Positions 9,745-18,244 of a DNA stretch of 64,000 bases are shown one piece after another. Source of the DNA: Polaromonas sp. AER18D-145 (lineage in GTDB: Bacteria > Pseudomonadota > Gammaproteobacteria > Burkholderiales > Burkholderiaceae_C); the NCBI RefSeq assembly GCF_002379095.1, contig NZ_NBZV01000003.1, positions 1 through 64,000 of the forward strand. The letters are read 5' to 3'. The translations under genes and the position numbers were made by a program. The notes under the pieces were generated by a model. The model was not told the DNA's origin and made no database searches. It saw nothing but the letters and a program-made list of their open reading frames with translations. The stretch's first letter is position 1. Every line of letters begins with the position of its first letter.

Positions 9745-10755
9745 TTATTTTTCCTGGCGGGCGATTTCCGCGCGGAACTCGGCCAGCACCTTGGCCGCGT
9801 CTTTCAGGCCCTTGGCTTCGGCGTCCTTGATCCACTTCTGTTCCAGCGGGGCGGTCTTGGCCTTGACATCGGCGACAAAGGCCGCGTCGGCCTTGACGAC
9901 CTGCACGTTGTTGGCCTGCATCAGGCCCATGGCGCGGCGATCCACGCGGTCCCAGCCTCGGCCGTAAATACGCGCAGCCACTTCGCCGGAGATGGCGTCA
10001 ACGGCTTTTTTCTCATCGGCCGAGAGCTTGTCGTATTTAGCCTGGTTCATCATGAAGACAAAGCTGGTGTTGTACAGGCCACCGGGAAAGGTGGTGGCGT
10101 GTTTGATGATCTTGTCGATCTTGAACGACTCGGTGGACTCGGCCGGGAACAGCGTGCCGTCCATGACGCCGCCGGACAGCAGCTCGTACGAGTCGGGCGC
10201 CGGCTTGAGGGTGACGTTCATGCCCAGCGTTTTCGCGATCTCGTTGACCATGCCGCCGCCGACGCGCCACTTCAGGCCGCCCAGCTCAGCCACGTTGGTC
10301 ACGGGCCGTTTGGTGTTGAACACAATCCCGGGGCCGTGGGTGAAGAAGGACAGGACCTTCACGCCCTGGTGTTCCGCCTGGAACTGCGGATTTTTCATGG
10401 CCACCTTGTTGAAGGCCACGGAAATCGGCTCGGAGGTGTTGCCCAGGAAGGGGAACTCGGCCATCTGGGTGTAGAGGAAGCGGCCCGGGGTGTAGCCGTG
10501 CACGGTGTAGGACACGTCAGCCAGGCCGTTCTTGACAGCGTCCATGGTGCCGGGCGCTGCGGTGACGCCGCGCGGCAGGATGTTGCACTTCATCTTGCCT
10601 GCGGTGTTTTTCTCCAGCAGGTCGCACCACTCCTTCTGGGCCATGCTCAGGGTGTGGGTGGGAGGCAGCCAGCTGGAAACGGTCAGCACGGTCTGGGCAG
10701 AAGCGAGGCCGCTGCAGACGGTGAGCAGGGCGGCGGCAATCGGTTTGATTTTCAT
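9745..10755 (-). CDS. dctP: TRAP transporter periplasmic solute-binding protein (DctP family)
   Basis: 336 residues. A Sec signal peptide (MKIKPIAAALLTVCSGLASA, cleavage likely after ASA) precedes a DctP domain. That domain has the usual WLPPTHTLSMAQKEW start, the SYTVHGYTPGRF substrate loop and LGGLKWRVGG. ATG at 10755 is chosen over GTG at 10761 because GGAG then lies at proper distance. It captures the ligand for the DctQM permease encoded downstream. Ligand unknown. Confidence 0.92.
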   Translation of the reverse strand: MKIKPIAAALLTVCSGLASAQTVLTVSSWLPPTHTLSMAQKEWCDLLEKNTAGKMKCNILPRGVTAAPGTMDAVKNGLADVSYTVHGYTPGRFLYTQMAEFPFLGNTSEPISVAFNKVAMKNPQFQAEHQGVKVLSFFTHGPGIVFNTKRPVTNVAELGGLKWRVGGGMVNEIAKTLGMNVTLKPAPDSYELLSGGVMDGTLFPAESTESFKIDKIIKHATTFPGGLYNTSFVFMMNQAKYDKLSADEKKAVDAISGEVAARIYGRGWDRVDRRAMGLMQANNVQVVKADAAFVADVKAKTAPLEQKWIKDAEAKGLKDAAKVLAEFRAEIARQEK

Positions 10756-11132
10756 AAACACTCCGGGCGGTCAGAGGGCTGACCGGATGACTTTGTTGAG
10801 GGCTGACTCAGTGGCGGTGCTGCCCTGATTCATTCGGAACGCTCACTTTAAGTCAGCGACGGGCGCCAGTCTGTCCATGCTTACCCCAATTAACCGACCC
10901 AACGGTCTGTTAATTTGGCGCGCAATTGTCGCCCGGGCAACAGTGCTTTGGGTCGGCGGCTCTAATTCGGGTGCAAGGGGTCTTTATAATGAAATAGAAC
11001 GATCGTTCTTTTTTGTTTTGTCCTGCCGGTGCACGTCCATTCCCAAAGCCTGGGGTTCAGGAAGGCCGGCAGCCGCAGCATAGAATCAAGTGCTTTACGT
11101 ACACGTCAATTCAATCAACTCTGGAGTCCTGC
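10756..11132. other. Intergenic region between divergent dctP and etfB
   Basis: 377 bases without a convincing gene. It holds the dctP ribosome-binding site at its left end and, at 10985-11009, a consensus -10 with an overlapping palindrome for etfBA. An in-frame extension of etfB upstream to about 11013 is open but lacks a start with a ribosome-binding site. Confidence 0.7.
10985..11009 (+). promoter_or_regulatory. etfBA -10 element and TetR-type operator palindrome
   Basis: A perfect TATAAT lies at 10985-10990. Immediately downstream, covering the expected transcription start, is the perfect 14-bp palindrome AGAACGATCGTTCT (10996-11009). The position implies repression. The shape suits a TetR-family regulator of fatty acid/acyl-CoA genes; the specific regulator is inferred, not seen. 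The -35 region is weak. Confidence 0.65.
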
Positions 11133-11882
11133 ATGAAGGTCTTGGTACCCGTCAAACGCGTTGTGGATTACAACGTCAAAGTCCGCGTCAAATCCGATGG
11201 CACCGGTGTCGATATCGCCAACGTCAAGATGAGCATGAACCCGTTTGACGAGATCGCCGTCGAAGAGGCCACCCGGCTGAAGGAAAAGGGTGTGGTGACC
11301 GAGGTGATTGCGGTGAGCTGCGGCGTGGCGCAATGCCAGGAAACCCTGCGCACGGCCATGGCCATTGGCGCCGACCGCGCCATCCTGGTGGAAACCGCCG
11401 AAGAGCTGCAGCCACTGGCCGTGGCCAAGCTGCTCAAGGCGCTGGTGGACAAGGAACAGCCGCAACTGGTGATCCTGGGCAAGCAGGCGATTGACGACGA
11501 CTGCAACCAGACTGGCCAGATGCTGGCCGCGCTGCTGGGCTGGCCGCAGGCAACATTTGCCTCGAAGGTCGATGTCGCCGACGGCAAGGCCCTGGTCATG
11601 CGCGAGGTTGATGGCGGCATGGAAACCCTGAGCCTGACCCTGCCGGCCATCATCACGACCGACCTGCGCCTGAACGAGCCGCGCTACGTCACCTTGCCCA
11701 ACATCATGAAGGCCAAGAAAAAGCAGCTCGACAACGTCAAGCCCGAAGAGCTCGGTGTTGATGTCAAGCCGCGCATCAAGACGCTCAAGGTCAGCGAGCC
11801 GCCCAAGCGCAGCGCCGGCATCAAGGTGCCGGACGTCGCCACGCTGGTGGACAAGCTCCGCAACGAAGCCAAGGTCATTTAA
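11133..11882 (+). CDS. etfB: Electron transfer flavoprotein beta subunit
   Basis: 249 residues, the family norm. It starts [20 protein letters not shown] and carries the ETF beta features [11 protein letters not shown] and [23 protein letters not shown]. The ATG at 11133 has TGGAG upstream. With EtfA it accepts electrons from acyl-CoA dehydrogenases and passes them to ETF-quinone oxidoreductase. etfA follows after a 109-bp gap that contains a dispersed repeat; an acyl-CoA dehydrogenase gene is next. Confidence 0.97.
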   Translation: MKVLVPVKRVVDYNVKVRVKSDGTGVDIANVKMSMNPFDEIAVEEATRLKEKGVVTEVIAVSCGVAQCQETLRTAMAIGADRAILVETAEELQPLAVAKLLKALVDKEQPQLVILGKQAIDDDCNQTGQMLAALLGWPQATFASKVDVADGKALVMREVDGGMETLSLTLPAIITTDLRLNEPRYVTLPNIMKAKKKQLDNVKPEELGVDVKPRIKTLKVSEPPKRSAGIKVPDVATLVDKLRNEAKVI

Positions 11883-11932
11883 CAACCACGGCTGTTTTTG
11901 CGGGCCTGACCCGCAATCCATGCGGGTGTGCC

Positions 11933-11962
11933 ACTATGGATCCCGGATCAAGTCCGGGATGA
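11933..11962. repeat. Short dispersed-type repeat with hairpin between etfB and etfA
   Basis: The stretch contains the hairpin TCCCGGA-TCAAG-TCCGGGA (11941-11959, 7-bp stem) with flanks ACTATGGA and TGACAG. I recognise this wording as a motif recurring in many proteobacterial intergenic regions. A second 6-bp hairpin (11909-11927) lies just upstream. It splits an otherwise tight operon. Family identity is from memory, not computed. Confidence 0.5.
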
Positions 11963-11991
11963 CAGCAGTCAAAAAAAATCAGGAGCTACTT

Positions 11992-12924
11992 ATGACATCC
12001 CTCGTCATCGCAGAACACGACAACGCCAGCATCCGTCCCGCCACCCTCAACACCGTCACCGCAGCCGCCCAGTGCGGCGGCGAGGTGCATGTGTTGGTGG
12101 CCGGCCTGAATGCCGGTGCCGCCGCCCAGGCCGCCAGCCAGATCGCCGGCGTGGCCAAGGTCATCCACGTGGACGGCGCCCACTTCGAACACGGCCTGGC
12201 CGAAAACATGGCCGCCCAGGTCATCGCCCTGGCCGGCAGCTACTCGCACATCCTGTTCCCCGCCACCGCCTCGGGCAAGAACATTGCGCCGCGTGTGGCG
12301 GCCCTGCTGGACGTGAGCCAGATCTCCGACATTACCAAGGTCGATGCGGTCGATACCTTCGAGCGCCCGATCTACGCCGGCAATGCGATTGCCATCGTGC
12401 AGAGCTCGGACGCCACCAAGGTCATCACCGTGCGCACCACGGGTTTTGACGCGGCGGCCGCCACCGGCGGCTCGGCCGCGGTGGAAGCCGTGACCGGCGT
12501 GGCCGACAGCGGCAAGTCCACCTTTGTCGGCAGCGAAATCGCCAAGAGCGACCGCCCCGAACTGACGGCAGCCAAGATCATCGTCAGCGGTGGCCGCGCC
12601 CTGGGCAGTGCCGAAAAATTCAACGAGGTCATGACGCCCCTGGCCGACAAGCTCGGTGCGGCGCTCGGCGCCTCGCGCGCCGCGGTGGACGCCGGTTATG
12701 CGCCCAACGACTGGCAGGTCGGCCAGACCGGCAAGATCGTCGCGCCCCAGCTCTACATTGCCGCCGGCATCAGCGGCGCGATCCAGCATCTGGCCGGCAT
12801 GAAGGACAGCAAGGTCATCGTCGCGATCAACAAGGACCCGGAGGCGCCGATTTTCAGCGTGGCCGACTACGGCCTGGAGGCCGACCTCTTCACGGCAGTC
12901 CCCGAGCTGGTCGCCGCCCTTTAA
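11992..12924 (+). CDS. etfA: Electron transfer flavoprotein alpha subunit
   Basis: 310 residues, typical length. An N-terminal ETF domain ([13 protein letters not shown]) is followed by the C-terminal FAD-binding domain with [32 protein letters not shown] and [23 protein letters not shown] at 11992 is preceded by AGGAG at 11981. It is the partner of EtfB, carrying the FAD. A rho-independent terminator 17 bases after the stop separates it from the acyl-CoA dehydrogenase gene. Confidence 0.97.
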   Translation: MTSLVIAEHDNASIRPATLNTVTAAAQCGGEVHVLVAGLNAGAAAQAASQIAGVAKVIHVDGAHFEHGLAENMAAQVIALAGSYSHILFPATASGKNIAPRVAALLDVSQISDITKVDAVDTFERPIYAGNAIAIVQSSDATKVITVRTTGFDAAAATGGSAAVEAVTGVADSGKSTFVGSEIAKSDRPELTAAKIIVSGGRALGSAEKFNEVMTPLADKLGAALGASRAAVDAGYAPNDWQVGQTGKIVAPQLYIAAGISGAIQHLAGMKDSKVIVAINKDPEAPIFSVADYGLEADLFTAVPELVAAL

Positions 12925-12940
12925 TCGGGTTGGATGAACA

Positions 12941-12966
12941 GGGCATCGCTGGCGGTGCCCTTTTTT
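12941..12966 (+). terminator. Rho-independent terminator after etfA
   Basis: Arms 12941-12948 and 12953-12960 (GGGCATCG with its complement, one G-T pair) form an 8-bp stem with a 4-base loop, followed by six T residues. Confidence 0.8.
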
Positions 12967-13016
12967 GCGCCGGATCACCGGCCGATGGATTGACATCTGG
13001 ACACTGGAGACACGAC

Positions 13017-14807
13017 ATGAGCTACAAAGCCCCCCTCAAGGACATGCTGTTTGACATCAAACACCTGGCCAACATCGACGCAGTGGCGCAGATCCCCGGC
13101 TTTGAAGAAGCCGGCTTTGACACCGCGCAGGCCGTGCTCGAAGAATGTGCCAAGTTCAATGAAGGCGTGTTGTCTCCGCTGAACTGGGAGGGCGACAAGA
13201 ACCCGTCGAGCTGGAAAGACGGCGTCGTCACGACGACACCCGGCTTCAAGGAGGCCTACAAACAATACGCCGAAGGCGGCTGGCAGGGTTTGCAACACCC
13301 GCTGGACTTCGGCGGCCAGGGTCTGCCCAAGACCATAGGCGCCGCCTGCGGCGAGATGCTCAACTCGGCGAACATGAGTTTTGCGCTGTGCCCGCTGCTC
13401 AGCGACGGCGCGATCGAGGCGCTGCTGACGGCCGGCTCGGACGAGCTCAAGGCGGTCTACCTGGAAAAGCTGGTCAGCGGGAAGTGGACCGGCACCATGA
13501 ATCTGACTGAACCGCAGGCCGGTTCGGACCTGGCCATGGTGCGCTCCAGAGCCGAGCCGCAGCCCGATGGCAGCTACAAGGTCTTCGGCACCAAGATTTT
13601 CATCACCTACGGTGAACACGACATGGCCGAGAACATCGTGCACCTGGTGCTGGCCCGTGTGACCGGCGCGCCCGAAGGCGTCAAGGGCATCAGCCTGTTT
13701 GTCGTGCCCAAGTTCATGGTCGGCCAGGACGGCGCCCTGGGTGCGCGCAACGACGTGCACTGCGTGAGCATCGAACACAAACTCGGCATCAAGGCCAGCC
13801 CGACGGCCGTGCTGCAGTACGGCGACCACGGCGGCGCCGTCGGCTACATCGTCGGCCAGGAAAACCGCGGCCTCGAGTACATGTTCATCATGATGAACTC
13901 GGCGCGTTACGCCGTCGGCATGCAGGGCATTGCGATTGCCGAGCGCGCCTACCAGAAGGCCGTGAGCTTTGCGAAAGACCGTGTGCAGAGCCGTCCGGTC
14001 GATGGCTCGATCAATGCCAGCGCGCCCATCATTCACCACCCTGACGTCAAGCGCATGCTGATGACCATGCGCGCCTACACCGAAGGCTGCCGCGCCATGG
14101 CCTCGGTCGCTGCGGCGGCTTATGACGCCTCGCACCACCACCCGGACGCCGACGTGCGCAAGCAGAACCAGGCCTTCTACGAATACATGGTGCCTCTCGT
14201 CAAGGGCTACAGCACCGAGATGAGCCTGGAAGTCACCTCGCTGGGCGTGCAGGTGCACGGCGGCATGGGCTTCATCGAGGAAACCGGCGCGGCGCAGTAT
14301 TACCGCGACGCCAGGATCCTGACGATTTACGAAGGCACGACCGCCATCCAGGCCAACGACCTGGTCGGCCGCAAGACCGCGCGTGATGGCGGTCAGACGG
14401 CCAAGGGGATTGCTGCGCAGATCGAAACCACCGAAGCGCAGTTGCTCAAGCAGGGCGGCGCCGCAGCGAAAACCGTGGCCAAGCGCCTCAAGGCCGCGCG
14501 CGAAGCCTTTGTGGATGTGGTGAACTTTGTCGCCGGCAACACCAAGACCTCGCCGAATGCCGTGTTTGCCGGCAGCGTGCCTTACCTGATGCTGGCCGGC
14601 AACGTGGTCGCCGGCTGGCAGATGGCGCGTTCGCTGCTGGTGGCCGAAGAACATCTTGCCCGCGGCGAAGACACCGCTTTCATGCAGGCCAAGATCACCA
14701 CCGCGGTGTTCTACGCCGACCATCTGCTGAGCAAGGCGCCCGGCATGCGCGACAGCATTGTCGAAGGGGCCGACAGCGTTACCGCGCTGGCGCTGGAGGC
14801 TTTTTAG
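13017..14807 (+). CDS. Acyl-CoA dehydrogenase (about 600-residue class, C-terminal extension)
   Basis: 596 residues, longer than the 380-400 of short-chain enzymes. An N-terminal extension begins SYKAPLKDMLFDIKHL, the central flavin domain has MNLTEPQAGSDLAMVRSRAE and KIFITYGEHD, and the helical domain contains QVHGGMGFIEETGAAQYYRD. A C-terminal extra domain runs from about residue 465. Family members oxidise acyl-CoA thioesters and give electrons to ETF, which fits the adjacent etfBA. The start at 13017 follows GGAGAC. Chain-length specificity cannot be read. Confidence 0.93.
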   Translation: MSYKAPLKDMLFDIKHLANIDAVAQIPGFEEAGFDTAQAVLEECAKFNEGVLSPLNWEGDKNPSSWKDGVVTTTPGFKEAYKQYAEGGWQGLQHPLDFGGQGLPKTIGAACGEMLNSANMSFALCPLLSDGAIEALLTAGSDELKAVYLEKLVSGKWTGTMNLTEPQAGSDLAMVRSRAEPQPDGSYKVFGTKIFITYGEHDMAENIVHLVLARVTGAPEGVKGISLFVVPKFMVGQDGALGARNDVHCVSIEHKLGIKASPTAVLQYGDHGGAVGYIVGQENRGLEYMFIMMNSARYAVGMQGIAIAERAYQKAVSFAKDRVQSRPVDGSINASAPIIHHPDVKRMLMTMRAYTEGCRAMASVAAAAYDASHHHPDADVRKQNQAFYEYMVPLVKGYSTEMSLEVTSLGVQVHGGMGFIEETGAAQYYRDARILTIYEGTTAIQANDLVGRKTARDGGQTAKGIAAQIETTEAQLLKQGGAAAKTVAKRLKAAREAFVDVVNFVAGNTKTSPNAVFAGSVPYLMLAGNVVAGWQMARSLLVAEEHLARGEDTAFMQAKITTAVFYADHLLSKAPGMRDSIVEGADSVTALALEAF

Positions 14808-14843
14808 ACCGGCCCTGATCTGCTACTGATTGGCTACTGATTT

Positions 14844-14903
14844 GCTATATATTTAATAGCAGTTGTCACCCGATTGACAAGGGTCAGGCTCACTTTTCGC
14901 TCA
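14844..14903 (+). repeat. GCTAT-N7-ATAGC intergenic element, copy 1
   Basis: Head palindrome GCTATATATTTAATAGC (14844-14860), followed by a pyrimidine/GC segment ending in CACTTTTCGCTC. It lies between the acyl-CoA dehydrogenase stop and the next gene. Confidence 0.65.
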
Positions 14904-14934
14904 AAATCTGACAAGAACCATCACCGGAGACACC

Positions 14935-15897
14935 ATGTCCAGACTTCCTGCCCCGCTGAACGCGCTGCCGCTGCCCATCATCGGCTCGCCGCTGTTCATC
15001 ATCAGCAACCCCAAGCTGGTGATTGCCCAGTGCATCGCCGGGGTCGTGGGCGCCATGCCTGCCTTGAATGCCCGACCTGCATCGCAGCTTGACGAGTGGC
15101 TGGCCGAGATCACCGAGACGCTGGCGGCCTACAACCAGGCCCATCCCGACAAGCCGGCGGCGCCGTTTGCGATCAACCAGATCGTGCACAAGTCCAACGA
15201 ACGGCTCGAGCACGACATGGAGATGTGCGTGAAGTACAAGGTGCCCATCTACATCACCTCGCTGGGCGCGCGCGAGGACATCAATGCCGCGGCGCACAGC
15301 TACGGTGGTGTGGTGCTGCACGACATCATCAACAACAGGTTCGCGCGCAAGGCGATTGAAAAGGGCGCCGACGGCCTGGTCGCCGTGGCCGCAGGCGCGG
15401 GTGGCCATGCAGGCGTCAAAAGCCCGTTTGCGCTGATCCAGGAAATCCGCCAGTGGTTTGACGGCCCGCTGGCGCTGTCAGGCGCCATCTCCACCGGTGG
15501 CGCCGTGCTGGCCGCGCAGGCCATGGGCGCCGACTTCGCCTACATCGGCTCGGCCTTCATCGCCACCGAAGAGGCGCGCGCCTCGGATGCCTACAAGCAG
15601 TCCATCGTTGACAGCAACAGCGATGACATCGTTTATTCCAGTCTGTTCACCGGTGTGCATGGCAATTACCTCAGGCCTTCCATTGTTGCCGCGGGCATGG
15701 ACCCCGACAACCTGCCCGACGGCGACCTGAAGACCATGAACTTTGCAAGCGGCGAGGGCAGCAAGTCCAAGGCCTGGAAAGACATCTGGGGCTGCGGGCA
15801 GGGGATTGGCGCGGTTACCAAAGTGCAGAGCACCGCCGACTATGTCGCGCAAGTCAAGCGCGAATACCAGGAAGCGCGTCAAAAGGTTTGCGTTTAG
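14935..15897 (+). CDS. Nitronate monooxygenase-like flavoprotein (2-nitropropane dioxygenase family)
   Basis: 320 residues with a TIM-barrel FMN fold. Landmarks are PIIGSPLFIISNPKLVIAQC at the N-terminus, the glycine-rich GADGLVAVAAGAGGHAG phosphate-binding loop (about residues 143-159) and ALSGAISTGGAVLAAQAMGAD followed by IGSAFIATEE. Family enzymes oxidise nitronates, and some members are FMN-dependent enoyl reductases; the physiological substrate is not known. The next gene starts 12 bases after the stop, so they may be cotranscribed. Confidence 0.85.
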   Translation: MSRLPAPLNALPLPIIGSPLFIISNPKLVIAQCIAGVVGAMPALNARPASQLDEWLAEITETLAAYNQAHPDKPAAPFAINQIVHKSNERLEHDMEMCVKYKVPIYITSLGAREDINAAAHSYGGVVLHDIINNRFARKAIEKGADGLVAVAAGAGGHAGVKSPFALIQEIRQWFDGPLALSGAISTGGAVLAAQAMGADFAYIGSAFIATEEARASDAYKQSIVDSNSDDIVYSSLFTGVHGNYLRPSIVAAGMDPDNLPDGDLKTMNFASGEGSKSKAWKDIWGCGQGIGAVTKVQSTADYVAQVKREYQEARQKVCV

Positions 15898-15909
15898 GTT
15901 TTCTTCCGC

Positions 15910-17010
15910 ATGAAGACGCCGGTCGCTGTCCTGACGCCATCCGCGCAGCGCCTGCCCGGCATTGATGCCCTGAAGGCGCTGGGCTGCGTGCTGATCGTCT
16001 GGCACCACCTGGCGTTTTACGGCCCCATGAGCGACGTGGTCCACACGGCGGCGCCGGGGCTGATGAACTGGCTTTACGACTACGCCCGCATGGCGGTGCA
16101 GGTGTTTCTGGTGGTGGGCGGTTTTCTGGCCGCCAGCGTGCTGGCACCCGAGGGGGTGGCCGTGTTCCAGCAGCCCGGCCGCCTGATCCTGCGCCGCTAT
16201 CAGCGGCTGGCGCCGCCGCTCTTGGTGGCCCTGCTGGTCACCACGGTGGTGGCCGCGCTGGTGCGGCCTTGGCTGCCGCATCCTTCGGTGCCCGACATGC
16301 CCACCGTCTGGCAGGTGCTGGCCCATGTGTTCCTGCTGCAGGACATCGTGGGGCAGGAGGCCCTGTCGGCGGGCATCTGGTACGTGGCGATTGATTTCCA
16401 GTTGTTTGTGATGAGTGTGCTGCTGTTCACGCTGGCCTGCCACGCCCACAGGCGCTGGCCCGGCCTGCCGGCGCGGGCAGGGGTCTGGGTCGTGCTGGGG
16501 CTCGCGGCCGCGTCCCTGCTGGTGTTCAACCGGCGCACGGAACTGGACATGACGGGGCTCTACTTCTTTGGCGCTTACGCCCTGGGCATGCTGGCCTGGT
16601 GGGCATCGCGCAGCCCCTGGCCGGCGCGTTGGCTGCTGGCCATCGCGGTGCTGGGCGTGCTGGCGCTGGTGCTCGACTTCAGGGGCCGGCTGCTGGTCGC
16701 GCTGGTGGTGGCCCTGGTGCTGGTGGCGCTGCAACGCAGTCGCCGGGCCGGTCGTTGGCTGGAGGCGCCGTGGCTCCTGCAGCTCGGCCAGATCTCGTAC
16801 TCGGTGTTCCTGATCCACTTTGCCGTGGTCCTGGGGGTCAATGCCGTGGTCAGCCAGTTCTGGCCCACGCAGCTGGTGGCCAATGCGCTGGGCATGCTGG
16901 CGGCCTTCGGCCTGTCGCTGCTGGCGGGCCAGGCGCTGTACCTGGGTGTGGAGTCGCGGCGCCGGCCGGCGCGGGTGTCAGCACCCCCTGAAGCCCGTAT
17001 TGCCCCATAA
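15910..17010 (+). CDS. Acyltransferase 3 family membrane protein
   Basis: 366 residues with about ten hydrophobic helices. The family signature lies at the N-terminus: LPGIDALKALGCVLIVWHHL, with the His pair of the VWHH motif near residue 36. A conserved late block reads LGQISYSVFLIHFAV. These proteins O-acylate sugars or lipids of the cell surface. The target is unknown; no polysaccharide genes are nearby. Confidence 0.85.
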   Translation: MKTPVAVLTPSAQRLPGIDALKALGCVLIVWHHLAFYGPMSDVVHTAAPGLMNWLYDYARMAVQVFLVVGGFLAASVLAPEGVAVFQQPGRLILRRYQRLAPPLLVALLVTTVVAALVRPWLPHPSVPDMPTVWQVLAHVFLLQDIVGQEALSAGIWYVAIDFQLFVMSVLLFTLACHAHRRWPGLPARAGVWVVLGLAAASLLVFNRRTELDMTGLYFFGAYALGMLAWWASRSPWPARWLLAIAVLGVLALVLDFRGRLLVALVVALVLVALQRSRRAGRWLEAPWLLQLGQISYSVFLIHFAVVLGVNAVVSQFWPTQLVANALGMLAAFGLSLLAGQALYLGVESRRRPARVSAPPEARIAP

Positions 17011-17063
17011 AAGGTACATCCAGCCCAATAAATACGGGCGCCAGCAGCTATTGAATAGATAGC
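17006..17063 (-). repeat. GCTAT-N7-ATAGC intergenic element, copy 2
   Basis: Minus orientation. The head GCTATCTATTCAATAGC (17063-17047) is followed by GCGCCCG...GGGC, a hairpin-capable stretch, and an ACCTTTTATGG end that runs into the acyltransferase stop region. Confidence 0.7.
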
Positions 17064-17113
17064 AATTCAGGCGCCGACAAAGGGCGGGCGGCGGGACGGC
17101 AGCGGAATGACTA

Positions 17114-17133
17114 TACTGGCTATTTGTACAGTC
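17114..17133. promoter_or_regulatory. LexA-like SOS box upstream of the radical SAM gene
   Basis: TACTGGCTATTTGTACAGTC fits the LexA consensus CTGT-N8-ACAG with one mismatch (CTGG) and an exact 8-base spacer. It lies 15 bases upstream of the chosen start. PA0069, the Pseudomonas aeruginosa relative, is as I recall a LexA-regulon member, which supports function. Confidence 0.6.
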
Positions 17134-17148
17134 TTTCTGCCCACGCCC

Positions 17149-18237
17149 ATGACCGAAATCACCATTCCCCTGCACGCCATCAAAGGCCGCGGCACGGCCA
17201 CGCGTCTGGCCCACCGGTTCGAGAAGGACACGCGGGCCGCTTATGACGACGGTTGGAGCACGCTGGAAGAGGCCACCGCGAACCAGGCGCCGATCCCGAC
17301 CGAGGTGGTGTTCGAGGACGCACGCAGCGCCATCTGCCGCAATGATTCGCCCGACATCTACTTCGACTATTCGGTCAACCCCTACCGCGGCTGCGAACAC
17401 GGCTGCATCTACTGTTACGCGCGGCCGACGCACAGCTACCTCAACCTCTCGCCGGGCCTGGACTTTGAAACCAGAATCATCGCCAAGCGCAACATCGCCG
17501 CCATGCTGCGCGCCGACCTGGGCAAACGCAGCTACGTCCCCAAGCTGATCAACATCGGCTCGGCCACCGATTGTTACCAGCCGGTCGAACGTGAGCTGCG
17601 CCTGACACGCGGCCTGATCGAGCTGATGCAGGAAGTGCGGCACCCGCTGGCGCTGGTCACCAAGTCCAGCGGCGTCGAACGCGACCTGGACCTGCTGGCG
17701 CCGATGGCGGCCCAACATCTGGCCGCGGTCTACGTGACCATCACCACGCTGGACGGCGAACTTGCCCGGAAGCTGGAGCCGCGCGCGGCCGCGCCGCACC
17801 GGCGCCTGCGCACCATCCGGGCGCTGGCCGACGCCGGTGTTCCCGTGGGGGTGAGTGTGGCCCCGCAAATCCCGTTTGTGAACGACGACATGGAACAGGT
17901 GCTACAGGCCGCCTTTGAGGCCGGCGCACGCACGGCGTTTTACACCGTGGTCCGCCTGCCCTGGGAAGTGGCGCCGCTGTTCAAGCAGTGGCTGGCGCTG
18001 CATTACCCGCAGCGCGCGGACCGCATCATGGCGCGCATCCAGGAGATGCGTGGCGGCAAGGACTATGACAGCGACTTCGCCTCACGCATGAAAGGCAGCG
18101 GCCTGTGGGCCAACCTGATCAAACAGCGTTTTGAAAAAACCTGCCACCGGCTGGGCCTGAACCGCCAGCGCACCGAGCTGGACTTCAGCCAGTTCAGGCC
18201 GCCGGTGCGGCCTTCCGCGCAGGGCAGCCTTTTCTAA
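17149..18237 (+). CDS. PA0069-type radical SAM protein (spore photoproduct lyase-related)
   Basis: 362 residues from the ATG at 17149. The radical SAM cluster motif C-x3-C-x2-C is Cys82, Cys86 and Cys89 in RGCEHGCIYCYARPTH. The fold then has LINIGSATDCYQPVE and TKSSGVERDLDLL. It binds a 4Fe-4S cluster and S-adenosylmethionine. The family is related to spore photoproduct lyase; a DNA-repair role has been suggested but is not established. A longer open frame starts at 17107, but that start would place the LexA-like box inside the gene, so the downstream ATG is preferred. Monocistronic, convergent with fghA. Confidence 0.88.
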   Translation: MTEITIPLHAIKGRGTATRLAHRFEKDTRAAYDDGWSTLEEATANQAPIPTEVVFEDARSAICRNDSPDIYFDYSVNPYRGCEHGCIYCYARPTHSYLNLSPGLDFETRIIAKRNIAAMLRADLGKRSYVPKLINIGSATDCYQPVERELRLTRGLIELMQEVRHPLALVTKSSGVERDLDLLAPMAAQHLAAVYVTITTLDGELARKLEPRAAAPHRRLRTIRALADAGVPVGVSVAPQIPFVNDDMEQVLQAAFEAGARTAFYTVVRLPWEVAPLFKQWLALHYPQRADRIMARIQEMRGGKDYDSDFASRMKGSGLWANLIKQRFEKTCHRLGLNRQRTELDFSQFRPPVRPSAQGSLF

Positions 18238-18244
18238 ACGACTG

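Noticed and set aside
12975-14723. A 582-codon open frame opposite the acyl-CoA dehydrogenase
   Set aside because: His/Gly/Arg-rich shadow of a high-GC gene, with no motif and no ribosome-binding site.
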